From Ligula intestinalis (taxonomy: Eukaryota > Platyhelminthes > Cestoda > Diphyllobothriidea > Diphyllobothriidae), in assembly GCA_036362985.1 (NCBI GenBank), contig JAYGXS010000006.1, positions 13,420,523 through 13,484,522 on the forward strand: a stretch of 64,000 bases of DNA, given 5' to 3'. Made by a program: the position numbers and the translations under genes. The notes under the pieces were generated by a model that was not told the origin of the DNA, searched no databases, and saw only the letters and a program-made list of their open reading frames with translations. Positions 34,230-44,599 of the stretch are shown here, piece by piece; position 1 is the first letter of the stretch, and each line of letters starts with the position of its first letter.

Positions 34230-34993
34230 TCGGTATTCGACCGTGTAACGTCCAGCTGGATGAAGTCAAAAATACTTCCGGTCCTAGTCGGAACATAAAA
34301 TTTGCAATACTGTCCAGAAAAATGTTTCGGGAGGTAAAACGGTGTTCCCCAATGCGGATGATCGGATGGCCAAGATACAGCTTCCTTCTCGTAGGCTCTG
34401 AGATACTGCAGCGGGCTCACAAAAATGCTTAACTGACAGTGGCATTTTGCCTGTTTCACACAGCCACGACACATGTGGGTCCGGTTAATAGGCCTGAACT
34501 TGCAGATAATTTATTGAGGTTCGCTGGCAAATAAATCCGGCGGAGTGGCTGTGTAGATTTGGTTTACTGGTTTTCGATTTCAGGGTAGGGGTGGAGACTG
34601 GGAGATACTCATCGGCTATTAAAATGGGCAATTATTGTGATAACACAAATTAAACTGGTATGTACGTTGGATGGATATTCATTCACACACGCGCACGCTA
34701 GAACATGCCAGTGTCCAAATAGTCACAGTTCCCCAAAAGCCTGCTGAGCGCACAACCCAGCGGCTACCGAGTAGGTGAGCTGAATGCGCGACAACCCTCG
34801 CATAGTCCAACGCACCAATCATGCAACACAAACAGGATGGAATCAGCATGCCATCATCTTAAACAGGGAGTATCATTTACCACTGCAGTGGGTATCTTTT
34901 GTGATTTAATCAATTCACCTGGTTTGTTCTTTCATATGAGGGTACCATGTGCTACTTACCGTACGTTGTATATTTAAGGAGCAACGGTCTTCT

Positions 34994-35389
34994 TCAAAAA
35001 CGGACATGCGCTAAATAATGAATGCGTTTCGAGGCAGCAAATTCCAAGAGGTAGTTTTGACTGACAACTTTTGATCGATGGAGCAAGAACAATTGTTGTT
35101 TGATGTTTTGTAGGCATACCTGATCCCTATACCTGGACAGCGTCACGCGTAGGCAATTAGGTGTGCGTAGGCCGTCTTTCCTATTTAAATGAATGGCCGA
35201 TACGCATGCTAGTTCCCAAGTTCGTGACGTACTGTATTTCCGCTTGACCACGCTTGGTTCCGTTCTCAGTGTTAGGATATAAGCCAGACCAAATGCTAGT
35301 AACATTTGGAGGCTTTTCTGAGGCGTTGAGTCTAGCCAAGTATCTTTGTTTGTTAACTCTGACCGCATACAGACGATGACTGTCCACAC
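34994..35389 (-). CDS. Unrecognised 131-codon open frame
   Basis: Minus-strand frame with text such as TLRTEPSVVKRKYSTSRTWE and QQLFLLHRSKVVSQNYLLEF. Basic, with no membrane segment or known motif. It lies directly next to an LTR-like sequence beginning at 35395, so it may be part of a retroelement interior or flank. The start is uncertain. Confidence 0.22.
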   Translation of the reverse strand: MWTVIVCMRSELTNKDTWLDSTPQKSLQMLLAFGLAYILTLRTEPSVVKRKYSTSRTWELACVSAIHLNRKDGLRTPNCLRVTLSRYRDQVCLQNIKQQLFLLHRSKVVSQNYLLEFAASKRIHYLAHVRF

Positions 35390-35394
35390 GGGAT

Positions 35395-35735
35395 GATCTC
35401 AACCTCTGAAGAGGAAATATATGCACGCTTTTTCTCGCGCGCGCCACTGGTCCCAGTTGTCCCAATGCACCAATCAGGCTTCAGGCCAATGCGCACTAGA
35501 CATTCTCCCATAAGACACTGTCCCCCTGACACAGGGAGAGTTTCAATAGCGGACGCGAGATCACGCTATTTCACTCCCAATGCCGGGGCTTGCCCCCGAG
35601 GCGGGACAAAGAGCGCGCTGCAGATCCAACCAGCGGCCACAGTCAACCGAGACAGCTCCTGCGGGTTTTGCACACAATAAACCATCCTCTGGGTGGATTC
35701 CAGAATTAAGCCCTTTTTATTGTGTGATCTTCGGC
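35395..35735 (+). repeat. LTR-like sequence, family B copy 1
   Basis: Ends with the poly(A) context TTTTGCACACAATAAACCAT and a G+T-rich stretch, preceded by a C+G-richer promoter-like part. The 3' half (GGCCAC ... CACACAATAAA) resembles 54150-54235. Both also resemble family A in the ACACAATAAA block. Boundaries are not resolved. Confidence 0.35.
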
Positions 35736-35879
35736 GTCTTTTCGATTTAACAATTGTATTATATATCATCCACGTGCCTTTTGTGTACTGCTGTTATCTT
35801 TTTTTCTCGCTGGCCCATGATAACGTCTACGAGGGTTTCCAGAACTCTGGCTCAACAGCTACTGAAGGTGGATATTTAC

Positions 35880-36690
35880 TCAAAATATCTCTTACCCACG
35901 TTCATAGTCTGCGCTGGGATCAAGGGGGCTATTGGCAGACCTTCTGTAAAATCCAAGCTACAGATCGATACTGTAGTAGGCCTATAGGTAGTTTATATAG
36001 ACGGCAAACTGCACAACATACGGGCATGGTGGGATTTGTGCCATTATTTTTATTATTTTTCTGATTGGTAATCACTTTATCTCACACATATTGGAAGTTT
36101 ATACTACGTGCTGTCTTTATAGAAAGCACACAGGCCGTATTATAGTACACTATTTACTGGTCGCATAAAGCATGATTACTAAAATTAGGCACGTACCTAT
36201 AGCAGCAGTATTTTATTTGAACCTAGTAGAAACGTACACAGCCCGATGGATAGAGATGAGAGGGTGGAATCCAAAGCAAGCTCTGCTGTGCCCCAAACAT
36301 GAACTTACTCGGAATAGTGGAAACCAAGATTCACACTGCTTTCTGAGCTCAAAGGGTAAGAGTCCTAGCGTTGGCTAATTAAGCGTCGCCTCAGACAATC
36401 GATAGCGCCAGTTCTAACACCAGTACTACTACCCGACATGTTGAGATTGAGGGGACATGAGCCCAGTGCTGACTTTAATCAGCGTTACTTCCGACTTACA
36501 ATACAGTTATTAATAGCACCAGCAAATACTATCAGTCAGCTACACCCTAGTTAGAAGTATAAGAAAAAAACAGCAGTGTTATCGTTAGTATCAGCCCTGG
36601 CTTCCGAGAGTCAGGCTATACATCTACTATAAGTGAGTGAGGGTAGACAGTGCAGTAGTACCCGCGCAAAGTCTACTGTCACTAAAAACT
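35880..36690. repeat. Dispersed repeat R4, copy 1
   Basis: Shares several blocks with 37920-38270: TAGGCCTATAGG, AGACnGCAAAC, CGCTGGGATC, CTTCTGTAAA, an ATTCACAC block and a GnGGGTAnnnAGTGC block. Block order differs between the copies, so one has been rearranged or each is a mosaic. Confidence 0.4.
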
Positions 36691-37915
36691 ACGTTTAGGC
36701 GGTGATTCAGGGTGCATTGGAGAAAGCGGCTTCCGCCCAACGCCTGCTCGGTCATCTCGGCTTCGGTCTTGTCATCGATTTAATGCGGTGGATAGTTAGA
36801 ATGAGGTAGAAAGTTGCGCGTCTTTTTCGCTAGAATCTCGTACTAAACTTAATTCCCGTCTCTGCTCTTGAGCACATGGTGGAATTCATTGAAATCGATG
36901 GTCATAAAACACACAATACCTTTTCTGTGGTTCAAGGGATAACTTGAAGGGATACAACTTGCGACTTCGAGGATATTGAACTACCCATTTCGGCCTTGTT
37001 CGCAGTCTACTTCAAATGACGCTTTCTGGATGCGTGCACCACAGCATTCGATGATGGTTTAGGCTCCCCTTGCCCCTCCCCCGCGTACCGGGGGTGAGCA
37101 ATCGGTAATTTCATAGTCATTAAACACCCCCCAATATTAAGATTGTCCTTTGGCGCGGCTAATGCCCTGCTAAAATTGCCGTCTCCACCACCCACCTACC
37201 CTCCTCCCAACATAAATACTGTGGGACATTCTACGATACCCGCCTCTTTGTGTAAAATCCACACGCTGCATACTCGGCCGCGACTTCATGACTAAAATTG
37301 GTTACCGGACCACTCAATCGTGGCGCCCTGATAACGGAAATGAGTATTTTTCTGCCAACTACGAGTTATTCTTCACAGTCTTACCTACCTACCCACCGGA
37401 AATGAACGCTCGCCTGGATGTTTTAAAAATCAGCCCAGATTACTTTTAGGGCGCCGGTCAGTTCATATTTCCAGCTGTGTGGAAAGAAGAACAAAATGAT
37501 GATGCCATCACGCAAAGTGGACGGTGTCTTGGGTTCCATCGGGAGTCTAGGGCTCCAATCAGGGAACACACTTTCGTCTACAAAATAGTATACTATTGGC
37601 CACTCGCAAACCATTCATCGCGCCCAATCGACAATAGCCATCAAGAAAAGTGCTGACGGTTACTTCAAGACTGCTCCCCTGGTGACAACCACCCAATGGT
37701 CATCACAACGGCCGCTACAGACACAATTATAGCAATGTTAGTTGATTATGGTGCATATTGCTCTCCTATTGGACAGGGCACGTGCCCTTAAACCTCAATA
37801 GACAATAAGATGCTACAATGTGTCAAACAGTTGACCTTAAAACAACATATGACACCATGCGAGATATAGGCATATTGTTACTTGAGATATTTCTCAACAG
37901 CTTTCGGTAACCTAT
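36690..37915. other. No gene seen
   Basis: No recognisable element. The short minus-strand frames at 37007-37195 and 37423-37614 look random. Confidence 0.35.
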
Positions 37916-37919
37916 ATGA

Positions 37920-38290
37920 TGGCACAACCTGGTGGTAGGGTTGCAAAGGCGGAAGCAACTGGCAGCTTCAGGCCAAAAACATGTAGTTATTCGGAGTGGC
38001 CTAAACCCAGATTCACACACGTCGCTGGGATCGAGGAATTACGGGTCGAGCTTCTGTAAATTGCAAGCTAGAGCTACATACTATATTAGGCCTATAGGCA
38101 GCATATAGACTGCAAACGGCTTTATATTACGACATAACACTCAGCTTCAGTACTAGTTAGTAGACTTATAAATAGTAGTAGCCTTATCAGTCTCGGTCTC
38201 CTTGAGCCTATCTTGACACGTACTTAGAGTGCGTGGGGGTATGTAGTGCGGCAGTATAAACGCATCGTCACCTAAGACACATATATGCGG
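37920..38290. repeat. Dispersed repeat R4, copy 2
   Basis: Second copy of the blocks listed for 35880-36690, including ATTAGGCCTATAGGCAGC followed by ATAGACTGCAAACGG. Confidence 0.4.
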
Positions 38291-38634
38291 TGTGAGTGAA
38301 GATAGAGCGTGCGATCGGCGGCTGCTGTGCCCACTATCACTTGAATCTACGCTCTGATTCTCAGTCTGTTTTTCTGCAGCAACCTGTTTGTTGCCTACGG
38401 TAGAAAAAATCAAAATCGATACTCGAACACACATACACACATTCTTTGTACAAAGTAACCGCAATTCACGTTGTATTTCGAAGACAACGGATTGGTTCGA
38501 GACACATGGGAAGGTATAATGTCTACTGTTTTATCCGGGCTGTATTTTAAAATAAGCTGTTAACGCCCAAGGAAATCGTGAATTTGTCAAGATAGAGAAA
38601 TAGAAGACGCTGCGATCACCGGAATCATACTTTT

Positions 38635-38690
38635 ACTTATCCGAGCTTTCGGGCTTCTTCTAGAGGCCTTCGTCAGAGATAAAAGGCGCA
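38635..38690 (-). ncRNA. Hammerhead-like motif, copy C
   Basis: On the minus strand: CTGACGA (38676 to 38670), an extra A, stem II reduced to GG-CT/AG-CC type pairs with two mismatches, GAAAGCTC (38650 to 38643). Helix I: TCT/GGA then CTT/AAG across an internal loop. Confidence 0.42.
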
Positions 38691-38712
38691 CACGAAGGAC
38701 AAAAACGAAAAC

Positions 38713-39028
38713 AACGTTACCGTGTAAAAATTGTCCCCGGAACTTCACAGGACAGACAGGGCGTATGCTTGGTTCGCGCATACGCGAACATAAGCGAGCT
38801 GTACAAAAGGGTGACGCATCATCGCAAGTCGCCGTCCATACCTACGAGAGCAATCACGAGTTTAATTTCGCAGCTGCGAGGGAAATCGCGCACGCTGGCA
38901 ACGAAACAGGCCGCGAATTAATCGAAGCCTGGGCCTCAGATGAGAACTCAGTCAATCGATTTATCGATCTGGCGCCGGCATTCATCGTGCTGCGCAGGCA
39001 TCTCCGGAACGATGGCACTATCAGTTGA
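38713..39028 (+). pseudogene. PLE GIY-YIG endonuclease fragment
   Basis: The frame begins in TLPCKNCPRNF, then TGQTGRMLGSRIREHKRAVQ, SSQVAVHTYESNHEFNF, GRELIEAWASDENSVNRFID and APAFIVLRRHLRN to TGA at 39028. Compared with the copy at 7.6-8.1 kb the YVGETGR motif reads FTGQTGR, so the Tyr of the YIG element is lost. Two Cys before the motif are kept. The first half of the domain is missing because the inverted end abuts it directly. Confidence 0.7.
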
Positions 39029-39104
39029 CTGTTCTCCCTCCCCACCCCCCATAACGGTTGATTGGTCCCTGCGTCCTATAACTGTTGCTTGCTTTTTGTG
39101 TGCG

Positions 39105-39157
39105 CCTTTGATCTCTGACGATGGTCTCTAGAAGGAGCCCGAAAGCTCAGACAAGTA
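39105..39157 (+). ncRNA. Hammerhead-like motif, copy B
   Basis: CTGACGA at 39115-39121, an extra T, stem II GGTCTC/GAGCCC (five pairs, one mismatch), GAAAGCTC at 39141-39148. Helix I pairs TCT/AGA, then CTT/AAG across a small internal loop. The core is complete. Cleavage is expected after 39148. Confidence 0.52.
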
Positions 39158-39439
39158 AACTTATAATTCCGGTGATCGCAACGCCTTCTTCGTCTCTATC
39201 TACGCACCTACCTGGGATGCGAACATTTGCCTCAAATCTGTCTATGATTTGGCACCAGCTGACCGTCCGCATGCATGCTTATGATTAACCCATCTTCTTA
39301 TCAACCCTTCTTCAAGCCGCCCTTCATCCTCTCCCTTCAGGCAACTAAGCTGACAACCTTTTCTAATACAAGCGAGTATACCAGTCCCAGAAATAAAATG
39401 AGAAATAGAAGACGACTCGATCGCTGGGACAAGATGTTT

Positions 39440-39490
39440 ATTCGCCTGCCCTTTCGAAATCCGTCGTGGATTCATCTTCAGAGACATACT
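39440..39490 (-). ncRNA. Hammerhead-like motif, copy I
   Basis: On the minus strand: CTGAAGA (39480 to 39474), then stem II TGAATCC/GGATTTC (six pairs with a G-U, outermost mismatch), then GAAAGGGC (39454 to 39447). The helix III palindrome and U16.1 are lost. Confidence 0.38.
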
Positions 39491-39563
39491 CACAGAATAG
39501 TAGCAGAGACAGTTTGCGTGTGCAGCGAGTTCCGCCGTAAACTTTAAACCTGCAAAAGAATGC

Positions 39564-40140
39564 CTAGAGCGTGTTCTGATTCGCTGCGTCAGCCATGACC
39601 ATCTGGCTTTGTGGTGTGGTCATAAGATGATGTGGTGGCCTGTCTATTCCCCGAACAGCGATTTGTTTGGCCAAATTGAATCTCAGCATTGAATATGGAT
39701 TGGGCAAATTGTTGCATTTTCTGATGGATTGGGAGCCCCTGAACCATGACTCAAGTAATTCCCGGCTTACTCGATTGTCATCTCTTGCGAGAATTTCGGC
39801 CTCAGCAAATTTGAATATGTGGCCGGGTCTCGTGGAATGAGCCGCAACTTGATAAATGGGCATCATGTCGCAGCACTGTTGCCGCGAGCTCGGCAATTCA
39901 TGTTTTGAGAAGCCTGCCAGTTTCTCCGACATAGATGCTTTGCCCGCAACTGCACCAGATCTTGTAGACGACTCCAGATGTTTCTTGCCGTGGCAGTGGG
40001 TCTTTCAGTTTCATGAGCTGAGGCCTTATGGTTGCTTCCGGCTTGTGTGCGACTCCAACGTGAAGTGGTGCGAGCAGGCGGCCGACAGCCTCTGAGACGT
40101 TTTTGACTGTCGCGGTGATTCTGGGCTTCACGTGGGCCAC
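39564..40140 (-). pseudogene. PLE GIY-YIG endonuclease fragment, frameshifted
   Basis: The first frame (40140-39898) reads ITATVKNVSEAVGRLL, KPEATIRPQLMKLKDPLPRQ, ETSGVVYKIWCSCGQSIYVG and ETGRLLKT, a complete GIY-YIG start with the CSC motif and intact YVGETGR. A shift near 39900 moves to the second frame: VAAHSTRPGHIFKFAEAEIL, SRELLESWFRGSQSIRKCNN and NPYSMLRF, the rest of the domain. This copy has the best-kept catalytic motif of the minus-strand PLEs. Confidence 0.7.
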
Positions 40141-40399
40141 CTAGAAGGCAAGTTGGCCGTCGGCGACAAGGTTCGCATCAGCGTGGATCCGGGACGACGC
40201 GTTGACATGACGCGTCACCGCACGTCCCTAATTTCGCCCTTCGTGGAGTGCTGAGGGACGCCGATCAGAAGGGCAGTCTCGTTTTACCGGACCGCCAGCG
40301 TTTGAACTTCTCTGCAAGGGTACTGTGCCATCCAAACCGAAACTAACGCATACTTAAAAACTTTGAATGAGACTTTACAACCTTAGGCGAATTTTCAAC

Positions 40400-41000
40400 C
40401 TATAATAATTATAAAAAGTGCTTATTTTTTATTTGCAATAATCAACTTCTTGCAGGAATACTTTAATGTCGCAGACGCCAAAAGTAGCTATAAATAAGAC
40501 CAATGAATTTGAGTATAACAGTGGGGTAAAATCATATCCATACCATTTGCGTCATAGCAAAATAACCTTTTTTGACTCAAATTTCTTCATACATATTTCA
40601 GGTATTGAATTAAAATTAGTTTGAGATGGTGACCTAAATTCCGGCAAATGTTCGATCATTTTAACTGCTTTCAAGCTTTCTTTCATAAATTTAGATACTC
40701 TACTATATCGAAATTAAAACCTTAAAAATAACAAAGACCTTAAAATTTGACTTTTTGAATAATTGTTCTTATTTGGCCATATTTATAAATTGCCCAAATT
40801 ATCAAAGCACATTGTGGAGCAAACGGAACGCCCACAACATAAGTTTGATATGGTTACGCTGAAGATAATTTAAAATTTCTTCCCAAAATAGCTTAATTTT
40901 TTAAAAGCGCTTTATTTTCCCTTTCTGGAGGGAACATATTTTAACCTTTTCCTGCTCGCATTGTGGTTTTCCATACCACTATGCACATAAATAAAAGGCT
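40400..41000 (-). repeat. AT-rich interspersed repeat R3, copy 2 (inverted)
   Basis: Reverse-complement counterpart of 20400-21000; see that entry for shared words. Confidence 0.5.
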
Positions 41001-41734
41001 GGGTTATGTCGACATCAGGCTCCCGTAGATTTCACCAAAATTCAGCTTATAAACCTTCAAAATAATGAAGCAAACAGGCAGTTTTCCTCACTAAGTGGTT
41101 TTTTAAGGAGCAAATTCAATCATTAATAAGAAGTAACATAGCAAAATCTATGCTTAACCACCAAGCCAAGTTTCGTCAGGACTTTGTATTGATTTCGAAC
41201 CATCCTGTAGTAAAACACGCATCAAAAAGAGGTTTTGATTCGCAGCGTTAAATGGCATTAAGAAACGGTGGATTTTGCCCACATTCGTTCACTTTTTCCT
41301 TCAATATACTGATCTGAACTACACTCTGGTAAGGATTCCAAGTGCGTTAATCAGAATTCCTTATGTATTATAGCAACCTACTTAACTTTTTTTAAGTAAT
41401 TTGAATCACCAATAATCTTCCTGTTCTCCACACACCATCCGACAATCCAACAGGCATTCGATGATACCATTTAACTGCAGCGTGGTCCTCGGAAGGCCAC
41501 CGATTAAAAAACCCACTTATGTTCATTATATTAAGAAAAAGTGGCCTTTAAATTAACCATGGGAATAATCGCTAACTTGTCTTCAACAATCTTTAAACAT
41601 TTTCTCTGCGTTAACCTTTTTTCTAGTTGGATTTCATTGTAACACCATAACAGGTACCTCAATGAACTTGCCCGATGTTGGGGCACACTCCCCGATATAC
41701 ACGCGCTCGTTGTTTGTCCAGTGGGGGGTGGGGG

Positions 41735-42770
41735 GATAAATTGCCATGTGAACATCATAAATAAGGTCTACCTCGTGACCTGGCTGATGGCAATCTGTGT
41801 TTCAACTTTTTTCTTATTTTAGTCCATCGATGGGTACACTGGAGGCGGTGGCAGTACGTCTTGCAGCTTACTTCGACTAGAGTGTGCCTACGGTGCACCT
41901 CGACGGCAATTACATCGGCAGACACACTTAAATGCTTGCCAGGTATATTGCCATGATGAACTTCATAAATAAGGTCTACCTCGTNNNNNNNNNNTGAACT
42001 TCATAAATAAGGTCTACCTCGTGACCTAGCTGGTGGCAAACCTGTGTTTTACCTATTTTCGTATTTCAGCCCTCCGATGGTAACACTGTGGGCGGTGACA
42101 GTACGTCGGGCGGCTTGCCCCGTCCAGAGTCTGCCTACGGCGCACCTCGGTGGCAAGTACAACGGCAGACACGCTCAACTGCTCGCCAGGTATGTTGCCA
42201 TGATGAACTTCATTAATAAGGTCTACCTCGAAACCTGGCTGGTGGCAAACCTGCGTTTAACCTACTTTCGCATTTGAGCCCTCCGTTGGTAACACTGGGG
42301 GCAGTGACAGTACGTCGGGCATCTTTCCTCGACCAGAGCCTGCCTACGGCGCAACTCGACGAATAGTACATCTGCAGACACGCTCAAGTGCTCGCCAGGT
42401 ACATTGCCACGATGTACTTCATAAATTAGGTTTACCTCATGACCTGTCTGGTGGCAAACCTGTTTTTAACCTTTTTTCTTATTTTAGCCCTCCGATGGTA
42501 ACACTGGAGACAGTGTTAATACGTCGGGCATCTTTCCTCGATGAGAGTCTGTGTACGGCGCAATTCGACGGCTAGTAAAACAGCAGACACGCTCAACTGC
42601 TCACCAGGTATATTGCCATGATGAACTTCATAAATAAGGTCTACCTCGTAACCTGGCTGGTGGGAAACCTGCATTTAACCTTTTTCTTATTTCAGCCCTC
42701 AGATGGTAGCACTTGAGGCGGTGACAGTATGTGTAGCAGATGGTTTCGAGCGACCTTTTTTCTCCTGATT
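41735..42770. repeat. 209-bp tandem array, about five units
   Basis: Each unit has a 120-base module (41823-41942, 42070-42189, 42279-42398, 42488-42607, partial from 42696) between a pyrimidine-rich AG and CCAG|GTAnnT, and an 89-base spacer containing TTCATAAATAAGGTCTACCT. The period is 209, 209 and 208 bases. On the plus strand units 1-3 are open for 40 codons in the same frame (for example STSGIFPRPEPAYGA), while units 4 and 5 have stops. The minus strand also has an open frame in most units (EVDLIYEVHHGNIPGE, LRRRQTL, PTYCHCPQCYHRR). The array could be duplicated exons, or a satellite with chance frames. Confidence 0.75.
41985..41994. other. 10-N gap, probably spurious
   Basis: The 28 bases on each side (41957-41984 and 41995-42022) are identical. 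Removing one copy plus the N restores the 209-base period exactly. Confidence 0.85.
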
Positions 42771-42967
42771 TGTTAGAATGCTCCTCACGCAGCCTTGTCA
42801 TTCTATTTTTTGAAGGTTTATTGTTATTTGTGCTAGTCGTTGCGACTTTTAAAGATGAATTATGAAGTTTTACGTTTTTTACCTCTTTTTAAAAGCTCTT
42901 CTCGGATTTTAAACTGTGTGGCCGTTCTGCGGATGCCTTTGTCTTCCACCTGTCCCTCCTTCTCAGG

Positions 42968-43371
42968 AGATATGCATGTTTCCGTTGACCTCGAGCTGGA
43001 CTCAACGCCGCCTCCGAAGGTCATCGTTGAATGTTATTTCTATCTAGCTATTTTCCCGATTATCTTGCACCATGCCCTGCTTTTGATTAGTAATCACATG
43101 TTTTCCTGACGTTTAGCAGCTGACTACTCAGTGTTTTTTCTTGCAGACGAGCATCTTTTTAAGCCTGCTTCGCCAAACAGGGTAAGTATGACACTTCGTA
43201 AGAATGTTTTTAACCTTTTTCCCGGAGCCTTGTAGAAGGTCATTGTACCATTTGGTAGGGTGCCCGGTTTTCTTCTTTCTCTTCTTGTAAAAACGCAGGC
43301 GATGGCAGCAGAGGCTACGGAACTTCTTTCGTGGTCTCTGCTGCTGGCGTAACGGATCAGCGGATGACTGA
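42968..43371 (+). CDS. Possible three small 3' exons downstream of the tandem array
   Basis: Candidate exons: 42968-43020 (acceptor tgtccctccttctcag, weak donor AAG|GTCATC), 43147-43181 (35 nt; strong acceptor tgttttttcttgcag, strong donor AGG|GTAAGTATG) and 43299-43371 (acceptor after cttctttctcttcttg). They join in one phase: DMHVSVDLELDSTPPPK, TSIFLSLLRQTG, RWQQRLRNFFRGLCC to a TGA. If real, this is the end of a gene with very small exons, and the 120-base modules upstream may be its repeated exons. No family is recognised. The first donor is poor and there is no AATAAA close by. Confidence 0.28.
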
Positions 43372-43645
43372 TTGCGATTGGACGGCTCGAATGTTTTTCT
43401 TCCTTACTTTTCCCCTACCTACCCACTTAACTACACGCCTTCACACTTTCAATGTAGTCAAGCCCCAGTTTCGCAAATAGTGTTGCAAATACTATTTTGA
43501 TAATCAGAAAACTGTTTTTAAGAAAATTAAAACAGTGTAGCCTCATCTTTTCACCCTTCAAAATTTGTTATTTGTCGGTGTGATCGTGTGGTCCACTATA
43601 AGCACGTTCTGCTGTTGAGTTTGATACTACGGTAAGTAAATCTAT

Positions 43646-44064
43646 CGCAAAGGGTTAAGTGACTTAAACCCAGCAACTGCGATCTTCAGACCATGTTTAC
43701 TTAGTAGACGAGAAGTCGGTAAAGGCCAAAGTAGGAGGAAGAGTTTATTGTGTACACAGGAACTGAGAATAGATGAACAAAGTTTTAACTTTGAGAGCTT
43801 ATGACCCGCGGGAGAGCCAGCCGTGGTCCTAGTGCCGATTTGAGAGCTATCAGGCCAGTGGACACAGAGAGAGCGCGCGTTATCGGCTAGGTCAGCTTTT
43901 GATTGGCTGGATGGCGTGTTTTTTGACACTGTTATTGGACAGTGTGTGGGTGGACATGTTGCTGGGCGGTCCACGTCACGCGCGCCAGTTAGTCTGGCGG
44001 CCACAACGACCTTGAGGTCCAGACCGATTGAGGTCACGACAGGAAGGGCAGACATCGAGCGGGC
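43646..44064 (-). repeat. Solo LTR, family A copy 1
   Basis: On the minus strand it begins near CGATGTCTGCCC and contains CTGGACCTCAAGGTCGTTGT, a CCAATC box, a CCTGTGTACACAATAAACTC poly(A) block, CTCTTCCTCC, ACTTTGGCCTTTACCGACTT and the end AACCCTTTGCGATA. The same blocks occur in order at 53600-53985 and 55855-56200. No retroviral-type coding sequence is attached, so it is a solo LTR or an LTR of a non-coding derivative. Confidence 0.6.
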
Positions 44065-44599
44065 CAAGAACACTAAAAATCTCTGAATTCCGGAGCAGAA
44101 TAAGGTTCTCATCGGAACCCCCTACCCGACACGGGCAATGCGTCTCTATTAGTTCTGAACAAGGAGACACAAGTATCTGCTGCATCTCGGTCGATCAATA
44201 AATATTGATTTTTGCCGCGCCAATCAAGTCCTTTATGTGCAAAGAATCCACATTTCCGAAGTGGTTTGCCATATCGCCTTTCAGTTCGCAGCCATTGCAG
44301 CACGAATGATTATCGCTTAGTCTTTAGCTCCTAAAATACTATTATTCGTGCAGTTGATATGAGTTGAAGCCTTACAGAACGTCTATGAACTCTTTATAGC
44401 AGGCACCACGGCTGAACATGTTTCACGGCACCATAAATCCATAATCTACATTTGCCACGACCGAGAACATATCCACTAGCACAAGGTGCGTGTACCATCA
44501 ACGGCTTTAAATACGCGACAAGAGGCAAGTTACTGCTGATCATTGTGATATTATAATACCATATGTAAAGAGTAAGGGGTAGGCTCCTTGCATAGATAA

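Larger units (their letters stand above)
38585..39235 (+). mobile_element. Compact PLE copy P5 flanked by inverted terminal copies
   Basis: An inverted 3'-end copy (38590-38700, minus orientation, with a hammerhead-like motif) is followed by the GIY-YIG coding fragment on the plus strand and then a direct 3'-end copy (39090-39235). The two ends match over roughly 105 bp in inverted orientation, from TGTGCGCCTTT through TCCGGTGATCGCA to the TTC tract. Inverted terminal extensions next to a 5' truncation are a known trait of Penelope elements. Confidence 0.65.
39395..40142 (-). mobile_element. PLE copy P6, 5'-truncated, minus strand
   Basis: Coding part from 40140 down to 39564 with one frameshift, then the 3' UTR, the hammerhead-like motif at 39447-39480 and the tail TTGTCCCAGCGATCGAG plus TCTTC. 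It lies head-to-tail opposed to P5 with under 200 bp between them. Confidence 0.65.

Noticed and set aside
41823..42607. Tandem protein-repeat gene read straight through
   Set aside because: The 209-base period is not a multiple of three, so frames break at each unit unless spliced.
41735..42770. CRISPR array
   Set aside because: The repeat is 209 bp with diverged units, no short identical repeats with unique spacers, and the genome is eukaryotic.
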